Origin: Polyangia bacterium
GTDB taxonomy: Bacteria > Myxococcota_A > Polyangia > Nannocystales > Nannocystaceae
DNA length: 64,000 bases
Assembly (NCBI GenBank): GCA_030430565.1
Contig: JAUIKS010000002.1
Span: 1-64,000 of the forward strand
Direction: 5' to 3'
Part shown: positions 20,302 to 32,501 of the stretch, piece after piece
How positions within the stretch are numbered: the first letter of the stretch is position 1
Layout: each line of letters starts with the position of its first letter
Notes under the pieces: model-generated
Seen by the model: only the letters and a program-made list of their open reading frames with translations
What the model was told of the DNA's origin: nothing
The model's database searches: none
Position numbers and translations under genes: made by a program

Positions 20302-20660
20302 GCGCGGCGCGACGACGGCGGACGCGGCCGCGCCGTCGCTCCGGCAAGTACCGCGGCGGGCCACGCAGCGCGGACCGAAACAGACGCGCCGCTCGCGACC
20401 GGAGCGGAGCGAGCCGGGGCATCTCGTTCGCTCGGATCCCGCGACGAATCGTCCGCCGCGCCCGCGCGATCATTGCCGAGCTGGCCGCGGGGACGAGCTG
20501 GCGCGCCTACCGGGGAAAGCGGCTCGTCAATCAGCGACGCGAGTACATCAGCGTCCCGATCGGGCGACGGTACCGGCTCCTGTTTCGCGCGGATCAGGAT
20601 GGGGTCCGTCCAATCTGTTGCTTGAGTCATGAGGCCTACAACAAGTGGAAGCCGAGCTGA
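20298..20660 (+). CDS. RelE/ParE-like small protein
   Basis: This 120-residue basic protein starts with GTG overlapping the kinase stop. After an Arg-rich N-terminus it has a RelE/ParE-type core: IPRRIVRRARAIIAEL, RGKRLVNQR, then VPIGRRYRLLF and PICCLSHEAYNK in the last strands. Toxins of this fold cleave mRNA on ribosomes or poison gyrase, but many relatives are inactive. It is translationally coupled to the kinase, which is unusual for a toxin. The small ORF that follows could be a partner. Confidence 0.5.
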   Translation: MSAARRRRTRPRRRSGKYRGGPRSADRNRRAARDRSGASRGISFARIPRRIVRRARAIIAELAAGTSWRAYRGKRLVNQRREYISVPIGRRYRLLFRADQDGVRPICCLSHEAYNKWKPS

Positions 20661-20778
20661 CACGATCAGCGCCGCGTGATGTGACGCCGCGGTGTCGCAC
20701 GCGATCGCGCGGCTGAACAAACCGTTACTGAGACACCACAGGGATGTGCCGGCGACGTCGGGGGCGGCCGGATGGCGG

Positions 20779-20961
20779 ATGGACGCGGCCGATTACCTGC
20801 GCGCGGTCGACCGCGCAGGGCTGGGCCTCGAGGGCCGCGCTGTGTATGCCTCATGGGACACACGACTCACGGAGACGATGGCGCGGGTCGACGTCGCGAT
20901 CCATGAGGAGCAGGTGCTCGACGAGCTCCTCGACGACCTCCGAGATGACCCCGCGCGCTGA
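20779..20961 (+). CDS. Small acidic hypothetical protein
   Basis: From ATG 20779 the product is 60 residues, acidic and helical (YLRAVDRAGLGLEG, VAIHEEQVLDELLDD). An upstream GTG at 20692 would lengthen it, but that part looks less coding-like. Its position 118 bases after the ParE-like gene allows an antitoxin role in toxin-first order, but no DNA-binding motif is visible. Unrecognised family. Confidence 0.4.
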   Translation: MDAADYLRAVDRAGLGLEGRAVYASWDTRLTETMARVDVAIHEEQVLDELLDDLRDDPAR

Positions 20962-21101
20962 GACCCGTCCGTCGTCGCGCCGAGCGCTCCCCCGCCGGGA
21001 AATTCTGCCTGGCGGGGGAGATATTCCGGCAAATCCCGTGTGCGTCCGCGTCCGCGCGTCGCGTGGACGGGCGGGACGACGAGCCTGCATACTCGCCGCT
21101 C

Positions 21102-22328
21102 GTGCGAGGACCCCCCCGGCATCAACGGTCTCGGCAGCATCGGCGCGGGCGCGGCTCCCCGGGCGCGCGCTCACTCGTCGCGGCGGCCTGCTGGGTCCTC
21201 ACCTGCGCGGGTTGTGACGCGCAGCCCGACGCGCGCGCGCACACGCGCGCCGAGGAGGTGGTCGAGGAGGACGCGCCCCCCCACGAGGTGACGCTCGCGC
21301 CCGAGGCGGTCGCGCGGATCGGCCTCGAGACCAGCCCGGCGATCGAGACGTCCCTGCGCGCGCGCGCGCTGGTGCCGGCGGAGATCCAGACGCGCCCCGA
21401 GGCGATCGCGCACGTGGCGTCCCACGTCGGCGGTCACATCGAGCGCGTGCAAGGAGTGCTGGGCGCGCGGGTGCAGGAGGGCGACGTGCTCGCGGAGCTG
21501 CACAGCCCGGCGATCGGTGACACTCGCTCGGAGCGCGCGGCGGCCAAGGCCGCGCTGAAGCTGGCGAAGACGACGCTGGAGCGTCAGCGCCGGCTGAACG
21601 CCGAGGGCATCACGCCGGGTCGTCGCGTGCAGGAGGCTGAGGAGGCGGTCGCGCGCGCGAAGGCCCAGCTCGCGGCGGCCGAGCAGCGCTACCGGATCTT
21701 CCGGGTGAGCGGGCGCGCGGGTGGGATCGCCACCGTGAACTCGCCGATCGCCGGGGAGATCATCCTCCGTCACGCGGTCCGCGGCGAGGTGGTCGAGGCC
21801 CACGACACGCTGTTCGAAGTCGCGGACCTGAGCAAGGTGCTCGCGGTCGGGCACGCCCGCGGGGCCGCGCTCGCGTCGCTGCGGCCGGGCGTCGAGGTCG
21901 CGGTGCGCTTCTCCGAGGGGCAGGACCCGGCGCGGACCTGGCGGGGCGCGATCCGCTACGTCGCCAACACCCTCGACGAGGGATCACGCGCGGCCGAGGT
22001 CCACGTCGTGCTCGACAACGCGGACGGGTCCCTTCGGCCAGGTCTGTTCGGGACCATGCTGCTGCCGGTCGCGCCGGCGGCGCCCGACGGGCTCGCGGTG
22101 CCCGAGGACGCGGTGCAGCGCGTCGGCGACGGGCACGCGGTGTTCGTCCAGCGCGCGCCGACGCGCTTCGAGGCGATCGCGGTGCGCCCGGGGGCGCGCA
22201 GCGACGGCCTCGTCGAGGTGCGCCCGGCGGCCGCGGGCGCGCTCGTGGCGGGCGACCTGGTGGTGACGCGCGGCGCCTTCGCGCTGAAGTCGGAGCTGCT
22301 GGGCGAGCGGATCGGGGGGGAGCACTAG
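21102..22328 (+). CDS. RND efflux periplasmic adaptor subunit (CusB/CzcB type), lipoprotein
   Basis: From GTG 21102 the product is about 408 residues with a lipoprotein-type signal ending in LTCAGC. The body has the adaptor pattern: a lipoyl-like half (VASHVGGHIERVQGVLG), a helical hairpin (AAAKAALKLAKTTLERQ and onward), the second lipoyl half (NSPIAGEIILRHAV) and beta-barrel and proximal domains. Such proteins link an inner-membrane RND pump to an outer-membrane channel. It ends two bases before the pump gene. The start could also be GTG 21063. Confidence 0.85.
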   Translation: MRGPPRHQRSRQHRRGRGSPGARSLVAAACWVLTCAGCDAQPDARAHTRAEEVVEEDAPPHEVTLAPEAVARIGLETSPAIETSLRARALVPAEIQTRPEAIAHVASHVGGHIERVQGVLGARVQEGDVLAELHSPAIGDTRSERAAAKAALKLAKTTLERQRRLNAEGITPGRRVQEAEEAVARAKAQLAAAEQRYRIFRVSGRAGGIATVNSPIAGEIILRHAVRGEVVEAHDTLFEVADLSKVLAVGHARGAALASLRPGVEVAVRFSEGQDPARTWRGAIRYVANTLDEGSRAAEVHVVLDNADGSLRPGLFGTMLLPVAPAAPDGLAVPEDAVQRVGDGHAVFVQRAPTRFEAIAVRPGARSDGLVEVRPAAAGALVAGDLVVTRGAFALKSELLGERIGGEH

Positions 22329-22329
22329 C

Positions 22330-25578
<3,249 letters not shown>

Positions 25579-25590
25579 CGAAGGCCGTCG

Positions 25591-25986
25591 TCAGACCCAA
25601 GCTTCGGGGTCGGTCGTGTGGAGCTGAACGAGCTCGACCGTCAGCTCCCCCCCGGAGAGAATGTCCGCGCGCAGCGACGCCAGGATCGAGTCGCTGCAGC
25701 GCTCGAAGTAGCGCGTCGAGCCGTCGCTCTCCCCGTCCCACAAGCCCCGCATCATCGTCTCCAGGGAGCCCCCGAGGTGGGCGATGGCCCGCCCCAGCTG
25801 ATACCCCGCGTAGCTCTGGGCGGTCCCGAGCGCGAACGCCCACGTCGCCAGCGACACGGCGTCGTCATGCGCGTTTCGCAGCGTGACGAGCACGCGATCT
25901 CCGTCCACTCGGAGCGTGACATAGTCCGGGATCGCCAGGCTGATGGTCCCGAGCTCGTCGCTCGTGGGTCGGGCGGATGTCAGCAT
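25591..25986 (-). CDS. Hypothetical protein
   Basis: This product has 131 residues from ATG 25986; an in-frame extension to 26022 has a weaker look. The N-terminal half alternates hydrophobic residues like a beta sheet (DYVTLRVDGDRVLVTLR) and the rest is helical (ATWAFALGTAQSYAGYQLGRA). No family recognised. It converges on the RND pump gene with 12 bases between stops and runs divergently from the antiporter gene. Confidence 0.55.
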   Translation of the reverse strand: MLTSARPTSDELGTISLAIPDYVTLRVDGDRVLVTLRNAHDDAVSLATWAFALGTAQSYAGYQLGRAIAHLGGSLETMMRGLWDGESDGSTRYFERCSDSILASLRADILSGGELTVELVQLHTTDPEAWV

Positions 25987-26080
25987 ACGAGCTTGTGTGT
26001 TTGTGCGGACGGCGCGTGTCAAGGATCGAGAGGGCGGCGCCAGAGGCTGCTAGGATTCGGGGCCCTCCCCCGAGACGTTG

Positions 26081-28153
26081 ATGCACCCCTCGATCGTCAC
26101 CGACTTCGCCATCGTCCTCGGCGTCGCCGCTGTCACAGGAACGCTGTTTCGACTGCTTCGGCAGCCGCCGGTGCTCGGGTATCTGGTCGCCGGCTTGATC
26201 GTCGGGCCGTACATCCCGATCCCGTTGTTCGCCGACACGGCGCGGGTGCACGAGCTGTCCGAGTTCGGCGTCGTGCTGGTGATGTTCGCGGTCGGCCTCG
26301 AGTTCAGCCTCGCGCGCGTCGCCAAGGTCGTGCCGCTCGCCGGGGTCGTCGCGCTCGTGCAGATCGGCGGCATGTTCTGGGCCGGCCACACGGTCGGCGC
26401 GCTGCTCGGGCTGTCCACGGTGAGCGCGGTGTTTCTGGGCGCGAGCGTGGCGATCTCGAGCACGATGGTCGTGACCAAGGTCTTCGATCTGCACGCGCCG
26501 CCCCCGGAGGTGCGCGCGCTGGTGCTCGGCGTGCTGGTGCTGCAGGACCTCGTGGCGATCGTGCTGATCGCGATCGTGACCGGCGTGGCCCACGGGACAG
26601 GTCTCGCGCCGGCCGCGTTGCTCTCGACGCTCGGCCGGCTGCTCGGCGTGCTCGCGGCGGTCGTGCTGGTCGGCATCTGGATCGTCCCCCGCGTCGCGCG
26701 TCGCGTCTGGGCGATCGACTCCGACGAGGTCTCGACCGTGTTCGCGCTCGGCCTCTGCTTCTCGGCGGCGGTCGGGATGCAGCTGCTCGGCTACTCGCCG
26801 GCGCTCGGCGCGTTCCTGGCTGGGATGCTGGTGGCCGAGAGCGGGCTCGGCGAGCGCTTCGAGCACCTCGTCGCGCCGCTGCGCGACGCGTTCGCGGCGG
26901 TGTTCTTCGTCTCGGTCGGCATGACCGTCGATCCGCGCCTGGCGATCGAGCACCTGCCCGCGTCGCTGCTCGTCGCCGGCACGGTCGTCGCGCTGCAGGG
27001 GGCGCTCGTCACCAGCGCGGGGCTGCTCAGCGGGCTCGGCCTGCGTCGCGCGGGGCACGCCGGGCTCGCGCTCGGCCAGATCGGCGAGTTCGGCTTCATC
27101 ATCATGGGGATCGGGACCGCGGCCGGAGTTGTCCCCGAGTACATGTTCACGGTGATCGTCGCGGCGTCCGTCGTGACCGCCTTCACGACCCCCGTCGCGC
27201 TGCGCAGCGCGCCCGCGCTGCTCACCGGCGTCGACCGCCGCCTGCCGAAGCGGCTGCGCATGAACCTCAGCCTGTACGCGGCCTGGCTCGACGAGCTCCG
27301 CCGCTCGAAGGAGCAGACGCCCAGGCGCCGCAAGATCCGACACGCGCTGCGCGTGATCGTGCTCGACGCGATCGTCGTGATCACGCTCGTGGTCCTGGGA
27401 TCGCTCGGCCTCGAGCGCGCCGCCGCGTGGATCGGCGCGCGCGTCGAGCTCGCGCCGCAGCTCGCCAAGGCCGTCGTCGTCATCGCGGTCGGCGGCGTCG
27501 TCTTCCCGTTCGCGTGGGGGCTCATGCGCGCGGCCCGAAACCTCGGCTCGGTGCTCGCCGAGTCCGTGTTCCCCGGGGCGCCGCAGGGTCGCGTCGACCT
27601 GACCACGACCTCGCGACGGGCGATGAGCGTCGGCCTGCAGGTCGTCGCCTTGCTCGCCGCGGGGCTCTTGGTGACCGCCGTGACGCAGCCCTTCGTCCCG
27701 GTCGGGGTCGGGCTGCCCGTGCTCGCGGCCGCGCTGCTCCCAAGCGTGCTGCTGCTGCGGCGCAGCGGCGGCCCGCTCGGCGAGCACGTGCACTCGGCGA
27801 CCCTCGCGTTGATCGACTTCCTCCGACGTGACGAGCACACGCCGCGCGAGCCCCAGCTCAAGGACCTGCTGCACGGGCTCGGGAGCGCGACCACGGTGCG
27901 GATCGACGCCGGCGCGCCCGCGATCGCTCGCTCGCTCGCCGATCTGAACCTGCGCGCGCGGACAGGCGCGGTGGTGCTCGCCATCGCCCACGTGGACTCC
28001 GACGTCGCGGCGCCGACCGGCCACGAGATCCTGCGGGAGGGCGACGTGCTCGCGGTCGCGGGCCCGCACGAGGCCGTCGCGCGCGCGCGCGCGGTCCTGC
28101 TCGGGGAGCGAGCGCCGGAGCCGACGGGCACAGACGCGGGCGCGAGCGAGTAG
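26081..28153 (+). CDS. Monovalent cation:proton antiporter (Kef/CPA2 type) with TrkA-C domain
   Basis: The 690-residue protein has about twelve membrane segments in the CPA2 order (residues 1-390): QPPVLGYLVAGLIVGP in the first discontinuous helix region, VGLEFSL, and LGAFLAGMLVAES. A second hydrophobic block is at about 425-570. A C-terminal TrkA-C-like domain (about 595-685, GEILREGDVLAVAGP-like; here HEILREGDVLAVAG) binds ligands in relatives. The RCK-N nucleotide domain is absent. ATG 26081 is preferred over the TTG just before it. The likely role is K+ or Na+ efflux and pH balance. Confidence 0.85.
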   Translation: MHPSIVTDFAIVLGVAAVTGTLFRLLRQPPVLGYLVAGLIVGPYIPIPLFADTARVHELSEFGVVLVMFAVGLEFSLARVAKVVPLAGVVALVQIGGMFWAGHTVGALLGLSTVSAVFLGASVAISSTMVVTKVFDLHAPPPEVRALVLGVLVLQDLVAIVLIAIVTGVAHGTGLAPAALLSTLGRLLGVLAAVVLVGIWIVPRVARRVWAIDSDEVSTVFALGLCFSAAVGMQLLGYSPALGAFLAGMLVAESGLGERFEHLVAPLRDAFAAVFFVSVGMTVDPRLAIEHLPASLLVAGTVVALQGALVTSAGLLSGLGLRRAGHAGLALGQIGEFGFIIMGIGTAAGVVPEYMFTVIVAASVVTAFTTPVALRSAPALLTGVDRRLPKRLRMNLSLYAAWLDELRRSKEQTPRRRKIRHALRVIVLDAIVVITLVVLGSLGLERAAAWIGARVELAPQLAKAVVVIAVGGVVFPFAWGLMRAARNLGSVLAESVFPGAPQGRVDLTTTSRRAMSVGLQVVALLAAGLLVTAVTQPFVPVGVGLPVLAAALLPSVLLLRRSGGPLGEHVHSATLALIDFLRRDEHTPREPQLKDLLHGLGSATTVRIDAGAPAIARSLADLNLRARTGAVVLAIAHVDSDVAAPTGHEILREGDVLAVAGPHEAVARARAVLLGERAPEPTGTDAGASE

Positions 28154-28441
28154 CGCGCGGAGGCACATCGCGGGAACGCACCCGCGCCCCGCCGAACTCC
28201 TCAACAATTATCGTCGCTTCGCCTACACGGGGTTGGCCGCGAACACCGAGTCATAGGGCGCGAGCGTGAACATCGAGCAGTCGCCCCACGCCCGCGGTGG
28301 TCGCCTCGTCCTCGGCGCTGTCTGACGCGCCATCCGAGGCGCCGTCAGCGTTCGTGCCGGCGTCGCCGCGATGGCGAGCAGGAGCAGCGACGGCTTCGCT
28401 CAGGCGCGTCGCGGGAGCGTATACACAGACCGCGAACGGGC
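28154..28441. other. Intergenic region, no gene seen
   Basis: This stretch lies between two convergent genes. A 76-residue minus-strand frame overlaps it but has low-complexity composition and no start signal. No repeat, tRNA or convincing terminator was seen. Confidence 0.6.
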
Positions 28442-29749
28442 TTACATGCACTCGATGCGGACGTCCGTCGGCGGATGGCACTTAAGACATACGCGGCGGT
28501 TGTGCAGCGTCAGCGCGCGGCAGCTGGCGGACTGCGCGAAACCGGGCCCGTGGGGGCTGGCGCTCAGCCCCGGGCGCGCGACGCCGGTCGTCGCGTGGCA
28601 GGCGAGGCAGCTGTCCTCGGTGTGGCAGCTGGCGCAGGTGGCGATGTTGCGCTGGGCGGCGCCGGCGTGGCCCTGGGCGGAACCGGGCGCGCCGGCCCAG
28701 CCGGCCGGGTGGAAGCGCCGCGGCGAGCCCACGCCGAAGGCCGAGTCTGGACCCACGCCCATGCCGAGGCGCTCGTGGCAGGCGAGGCAGTCGGTCTGCA
28801 GCCGGTGGCACGACTGACAGTCCTGGGTGCCCGCGCGCGCGTCGAGGGCGTGGGTCGTCATGTAGTCCGCGGCGTGGATCCGCATCGGCCGGACCGCGCC
28901 CGCGTGGCAGGTGCTGCAGTCGTCTTCGTCGTGACAGCTCGCGCACAGCTTGGGGCTGGCCTTGGCGACCGCCTTGTGGTCCTCGATGAACGCGAGGTCG
29001 TGGGCGGCGCCCCAGCTCGACTGACCGCGCGGGATCAGGCGCGGCGCGGCCCGGTCGGCGAACTCGCGGGTCACGAGCTTGCCCTTGGCGTCGCTCGGGT
29101 GGCAGAGGCCGCAGCGGTCGTCGGCCTTCACGCCGTCATGACACTTGAGACAGTCTGCCTCATCGGGCAGCTGGAGCGTCGAGGCCATGCGGACCTTGCT
29201 CATGTCGCCGTGGCAGGTCGCGCAGCGCAGCGTCTGACCGTCGCGGCTGAGGTGGCTCTGGTGGTTGAAGTGCAGCTTGGGCCGGGGCGCGCGCAGGCCG
29301 GCGGTCACGCGTCCGCCCTCGACCTGCGTGTGGCAGATATGACAGTCCTGCGGGGCGCCGGGGGGCGCCGGGTGCTGGGCGCCGTGGCAGGCGTCGCAGC
29401 GCTTGCCGACCGGGAAGTTGTTCTCGGCCGCGCGCGTGCTCCGGGCGATGTTGGTGTGGCAGGCGGCGCAGTCCATGCCGAGCGCGAGGTGACGGCTGTG
29501 GTCGAACTTCAGCGGGATGTCCTGGGTCGGGTAGACCGCGCTGCCGGGCCGCCCGGGGCCCTCGCGGGCGGGCGCGGTCGCGGACGTCTCGGACTCCGGC
29601 GCCGCGTGGGCGGCCGGCGTGGCGAGCAGCGCGAGACCTGACTGTTCAGGCTGATCAGACCGATCACGATCGTGCCCGAGCCCGAGCCCGAGGGCGAAGA
29701 CCGCGGCGAAGGCCGCGGCGAGGACCGGCGCGAGCCTGCGGGCGCTCAT
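28442..29749 (-). CDS. 13-heme c-type cytochrome, exported
   Basis: The 435-residue protein has an N-terminal signal or membrane segment (about 8-26) and thirteen CxxCH heme sites between about residues 93 and 428 (CAACH, CDACH, CHICH, CATCH, CLKCH, CGLCH, CASCH, CSTCH, CQSCH, CLACH, CASCH, CLACH, CLKCH). Spare His residues (DHSRH, FNHQSH) are available as distal ligands. Such proteins are nanowire-like electron carriers in the periplasm or across the outer membrane. Its start overlaps the stop of the porin-like gene by four bases, so the two are coupled and the products probably form one complex. Confidence 0.9.
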   Translation of the reverse strand: MSARRLAPVLAAAFAAVFALGLGLGHDRDRSDQPEQSGLALLATPAAHAAPESETSATAPAREGPGRPGSAVYPTQDIPLKFDHSRHLALGMDCAACHTNIARSTRAAENNFPVGKRCDACHGAQHPAPPGAPQDCHICHTQVEGGRVTAGLRAPRPKLHFNHQSHLSRDGQTLRCATCHGDMSKVRMASTLQLPDEADCLKCHDGVKADDRCGLCHPSDAKGKLVTREFADRAAPRLIPRGQSSWGAAHDLAFIEDHKAVAKASPKLCASCHDEDDCSTCHAGAVRPMRIHAADYMTTHALDARAGTQDCQSCHRLQTDCLACHERLGMGVGPDSAFGVGSPRRFHPAGWAGAPGSAQGHAGAAQRNIATCASCHTEDSCLACHATTGVARPGLSASPHGPGFAQSASCRALTLHNRRVCLKCHPPTDVRIECM

Positions 29750-31320
29750 CGCTTCCTCCCGCGGATGGTCCAGTCGGCGGTGAAGGTCGCCAGCAGGCGG
29801 AACGCGTGCTTGTAGTAGCTCGTGAACATCTCCTCGGCGAGCACCGCGAAGTGTACGCCGCGAAACAGCTTCGCGTTAAACCCGCCCTGCAGCGCGAGCG
29901 CGTAGCCCTCGCGCTGGCTCGACACGTCGTCTTTGTAGTAGGTGCCGTAGACGCGGCCGTCGAGGCCGAGGCGGTCCCACGCGACCATCGTGCGGGTGTC
30001 GAGGCTGCCGCCCGCCCGCGCCCCGCCCTCGCCCCCGAGGCCGAAGCCGTCGAGGCGCATGGAGAAGCGGGGGATCCGGAAGTAGGCCGAGAGCCCGCCG
30101 CCGTAGCCGAGCCTGCGGTTGGCGGCGCGCTCGCTGTCGTCGGCCGCCGCGACCTCGGCGAGCTCGGGGAAGTCGTCGACGAGGATGCGCCCCTGCCCCC
30201 GCGCGGCGACGGTCCAGCGCGGCCCGAGCTTGACCTCGTAGACCAGGCGCGCGTCGTTGATCGGCTGGAAGGTGAAGACGTTGAAGATCGAGTCGAGGTC
30301 GAAGCGCGGGCTCGTGCGCAGCACGAGGGCGCGCACGGTGTGACGGTCGGAGAGCGCGACCTGGGTCCCGGCGCTGATGTCGGTGAGGCGCGCGCGGCCG
30401 AGGTTGTAGCGGAGCGCGACGTGGGGGGCGAGGCGCCCCTCGAGCAGCCGCCCCGACGCCGCCAAGCTGATGATGTCTTGCTCGATCCCGCCGGGCAGCC
30501 CGCTCGCGCCGTCGTCGTCGTTGATCCCGGCGTTGAGCGGCGGCGACGACCAGGTGCGCCGCCAGGCCAGCCGGGCCTCGAGCCACTGGATGCCGTCGGC
30601 CGCGACCGCGGCGCCGACGATCGGCGAGTAGCCGCGATCGGCCGCGGTCCCCTGGGTGCCGTCGAGCTCGAAGCTGGGGTAGCCGAGCGCGTGCGCGCCC
30701 TTGACCTCGAAGCCGCCGAACACCTCAAAGGCCAGGTAGGCCGGCGTGTGCCCGCGGATCCAGCCGCCGTCCATGGTGTAGAAGTCGAGCCCGCTCATCT
30801 CGAACTGCCGCCCGAGGCGCAGGTCGACGTGACCGCCGAGGCGCTCGCCCTCGAGGTAGCCGTACATGAGATCGATCTGGCGGCCGTCGACGCTCTGCAG
30901 CAGGTTGGCGGCGAAGTCGTCGCCGTCGCGCAGGTAGGTGCCGAAGTCGTGACGCAGGCGCATCGAGGTGACGATGCGCAGCTGCCCGTCCTCGTAGGGG
31001 CGACGCAGCTCGCCGAGCGGCGCGGGCAGCAGATCGTAGACGCCGAGGTTGACATACTGGACGAGCCGGCGGCGGGTGAGGAGCTGCTGATCGCTGCCCG
31101 GCGTGCGCACCATGTAGCCCTCGCCGATGGTCCGCGAGACCGTGCGGACCTCGCTCGCGCCGGCGAGCGACGGGGCCGCGAGCACGGCGAGCGCGGTGAT
31201 CCAGCGGACCCTGCCCGCGGCCCGTCGGCCCGCGCCGGCGCGCTCGCTCCACGCGGCCCCGGGCGGGCGCGACGACGCGCGCGCGGGCGGCGTGCTCGTG
31301 GGTACCGCGCCAGGCAGCAT
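29746..31320 (-). CDS. Outer-membrane beta-barrel protein, porin-like partner of the cytochrome
   Basis: The 524-residue product has a signal-like segment at about 38-55 (WITALAVLAAPSLAGA) after a long N-terminus, so the true start may be internal. The rest alternates in a beta-strand pattern with many aromatic and Gly residues (HVDLRLGRQFEMSG, FIRGH-like turns, ARLAWRRTWSS, WTVAARGQGRI) and ends in WTIRGRKR. It lacks cysteines for heme. Its coupling to a 13-heme cytochrome matches the porin-cytochrome conduits that carry electrons across outer membranes. Similarity to MtrB-type porins cannot be judged by eye. Confidence 0.75.
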   Translation of the reverse strand: MLPGAVPTSTPPARASSRPPGAAWSERAGAGRRAAGRVRWITALAVLAAPSLAGASEVRTVSRTIGEGYMVRTPGSDQQLLTRRRLVQYVNLGVYDLLPAPLGELRRPYEDGQLRIVTSMRLRHDFGTYLRDGDDFAANLLQSVDGRQIDLMYGYLEGERLGGHVDLRLGRQFEMSGLDFYTMDGGWIRGHTPAYLAFEVFGGFEVKGAHALGYPSFELDGTQGTAADRGYSPIVGAAVAADGIQWLEARLAWRRTWSSPPLNAGINDDDGASGLPGGIEQDIISLAASGRLLEGRLAPHVALRYNLGRARLTDISAGTQVALSDRHTVRALVLRTSPRFDLDSIFNVFTFQPINDARLVYEVKLGPRWTVAARGQGRILVDDFPELAEVAAADDSERAANRRLGYGGGLSAYFRIPRFSMRLDGFGLGGEGGARAGGSLDTRTMVAWDRLGLDGRVYGTYYKDDVSSQREGYALALQGGFNAKLFRGVHFAVLAEEMFTSYYKHAFRLLATFTADWTIRGRKR

Positions 31321-31490
31321 GGACGCTGTATGCTACGTCAATTCGCCGGCTACGCGGGATTTTTGCGGCGCTCGGGCAGCGGTGATTTCGCCTGCGCAGG
31401 CTTGCGCGCGCCCGCTGGATTCTCGACACTGCGCGCGTCTACGCGCCGCCCCGGCGCGACTTGTATCACCCGCTTCGCGCTCGACTCGAG

Positions 31491-32492
31491 ATGATCATGC
31501 TGCACCGGCCGCTGCTCCCCCTCCCCGCCCTCGGCCTCGCCCTCGCCTTTGTGGGCGCCACCGCCTGCGGCGACGACAAGGGCGACTCGACCGCGAGCGA
31601 CACCACGAGCGGCGTCACGGTGTCCGCGAGCGACAACGCCAGCAACGCCAGCAACGCCGGCGAGACCGACGCGGCGACCAGCGACTCGAGCGCCGGCACG
31701 GACACCGACGGCGCCACGGGCTCGACGAGCAACGCCTCGAACACGACGGACTCGAGCACGAGCAACACCTCGAACACCTCGAACACCTCGAACACGACCC
31801 AGGGCCCCACGGACACGGACCCGACCGCGGGCGGCGGCGACAACTACTGCCTCGAGGAGTGCCAGAGCGACGGCGACTGCACGATCGACGGCATGGGCGG
31901 CTACAGCTGCGAGGACAGCCGCTGCGTCAGCAACTTCTCGAACTGCGCCAACGACGACGAGTGCGTCGATCTGTACAGCGGGTGGTCGGCGGGCGATCCC
32001 TGCGGCGCGCAGGCCGACTGCGCGATGACGCAGGCCTGCATCGACCTCGGCAACAACGACGGCCACTGCGTGTACACGCCGACCGAGTTCCTCGACTGCG
32101 AGACCATCAACATGGTCGAGATCCCGATGCCCGCGATCGAGGGCGGGACCATCCCCGCCTGCGGCAACCCCCTGGCCTACTGCCACGAGGACGGCTACTG
32201 CACCCTGGGCTGCGGGTCCGACGCCGACTGCGTGGGGCCGTACGGGACCTGCCTGCCCAACAACACCTGCGGCTGCGGATCCGACTCCGACTGCGCGGCG
32301 ATCGGTGATATCGGCCTGACGACCTGCATCGAGGGCGCCTGCTACTGCAGCGGCGACTCGGACTGCGCGGACGCGTCCATGGCGAACGGCGACGTGTGCA
32401 CCGGCGACGGCTACTGCGGCTGCTCGGACATCTCGGTCTGCGACAACCCGACCGTGTTCGACGGGACCACGGTCATCTGCGGATCCGCGTAG
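31491..32492 (+). CDS. Cys-rich surface lipoprotein with Asn/Ser/Thr repeat linker
   Basis: ATG 31491 gives 333 residues with a signal peptide and lipid-attachment Cys at about residue 26 (GATAC). A long Ser/Thr/Asn/Asp linker (about 27-115) contains SNTSNTSNTSNTT, encoded by a short tandem repeat. The remainder is built from small Cys-rich modules (CLEECQSDGDCTIDG, CGSDADCVG, CGCGSDSDCAAIG). This is the standard build of myxobacterial surface lipoproteins. It is divergent from the porin gene, and its function is unknown. Confidence 0.75.
   Translation: MIMLHRPLLPLPALGLALAFVGATACGDDKGDSTASDTTSGVTVSASDNASNASNAGETDAATSDSSAGTDTDGATGSTSNASNTTDSSTSNTSNTSNTSNTTQGPTDTDPTAGGGDNYCLEECQSDGDCTIDGMGGYSCEDSRCVSNFSNCANDDECVDLYSGWSAGDPCGAQADCAMTQACIDLGNNDGHCVYTPTEFLDCETINMVEIPMPAIEGGTIPACGNPLAYCHEDGYCTLGCGSDADCVGPYGTCLPNNTCGCGSDSDCAAIGDIGLTTCIEGACYCSGDSDCADASMANGDVCTGDGYCGCSDISVCDNPTVFDGTTVICGSA
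31757..31797 (+). repeat. 9-bp tandem repeat inside the lipoprotein linker
   Basis: The unit ctcgaacac (or a near copy) is repeated head to tail three to four times and encodes Ser-Asn-Thr. Because the unit is a multiple of three, changes in copy number would lengthen or shorten the surface linker without breaking the frame. Confidence 0.8.
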
Positions 32493-32501
32493 ACTCGAGC
32501 G

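Noticed and set aside
28251..28481. 76-residue minus-strand ORF
   Set aside because: Low-complexity Ala/Asp/Ser sequence, no start signal, and overlap with the cytochrome gene end.
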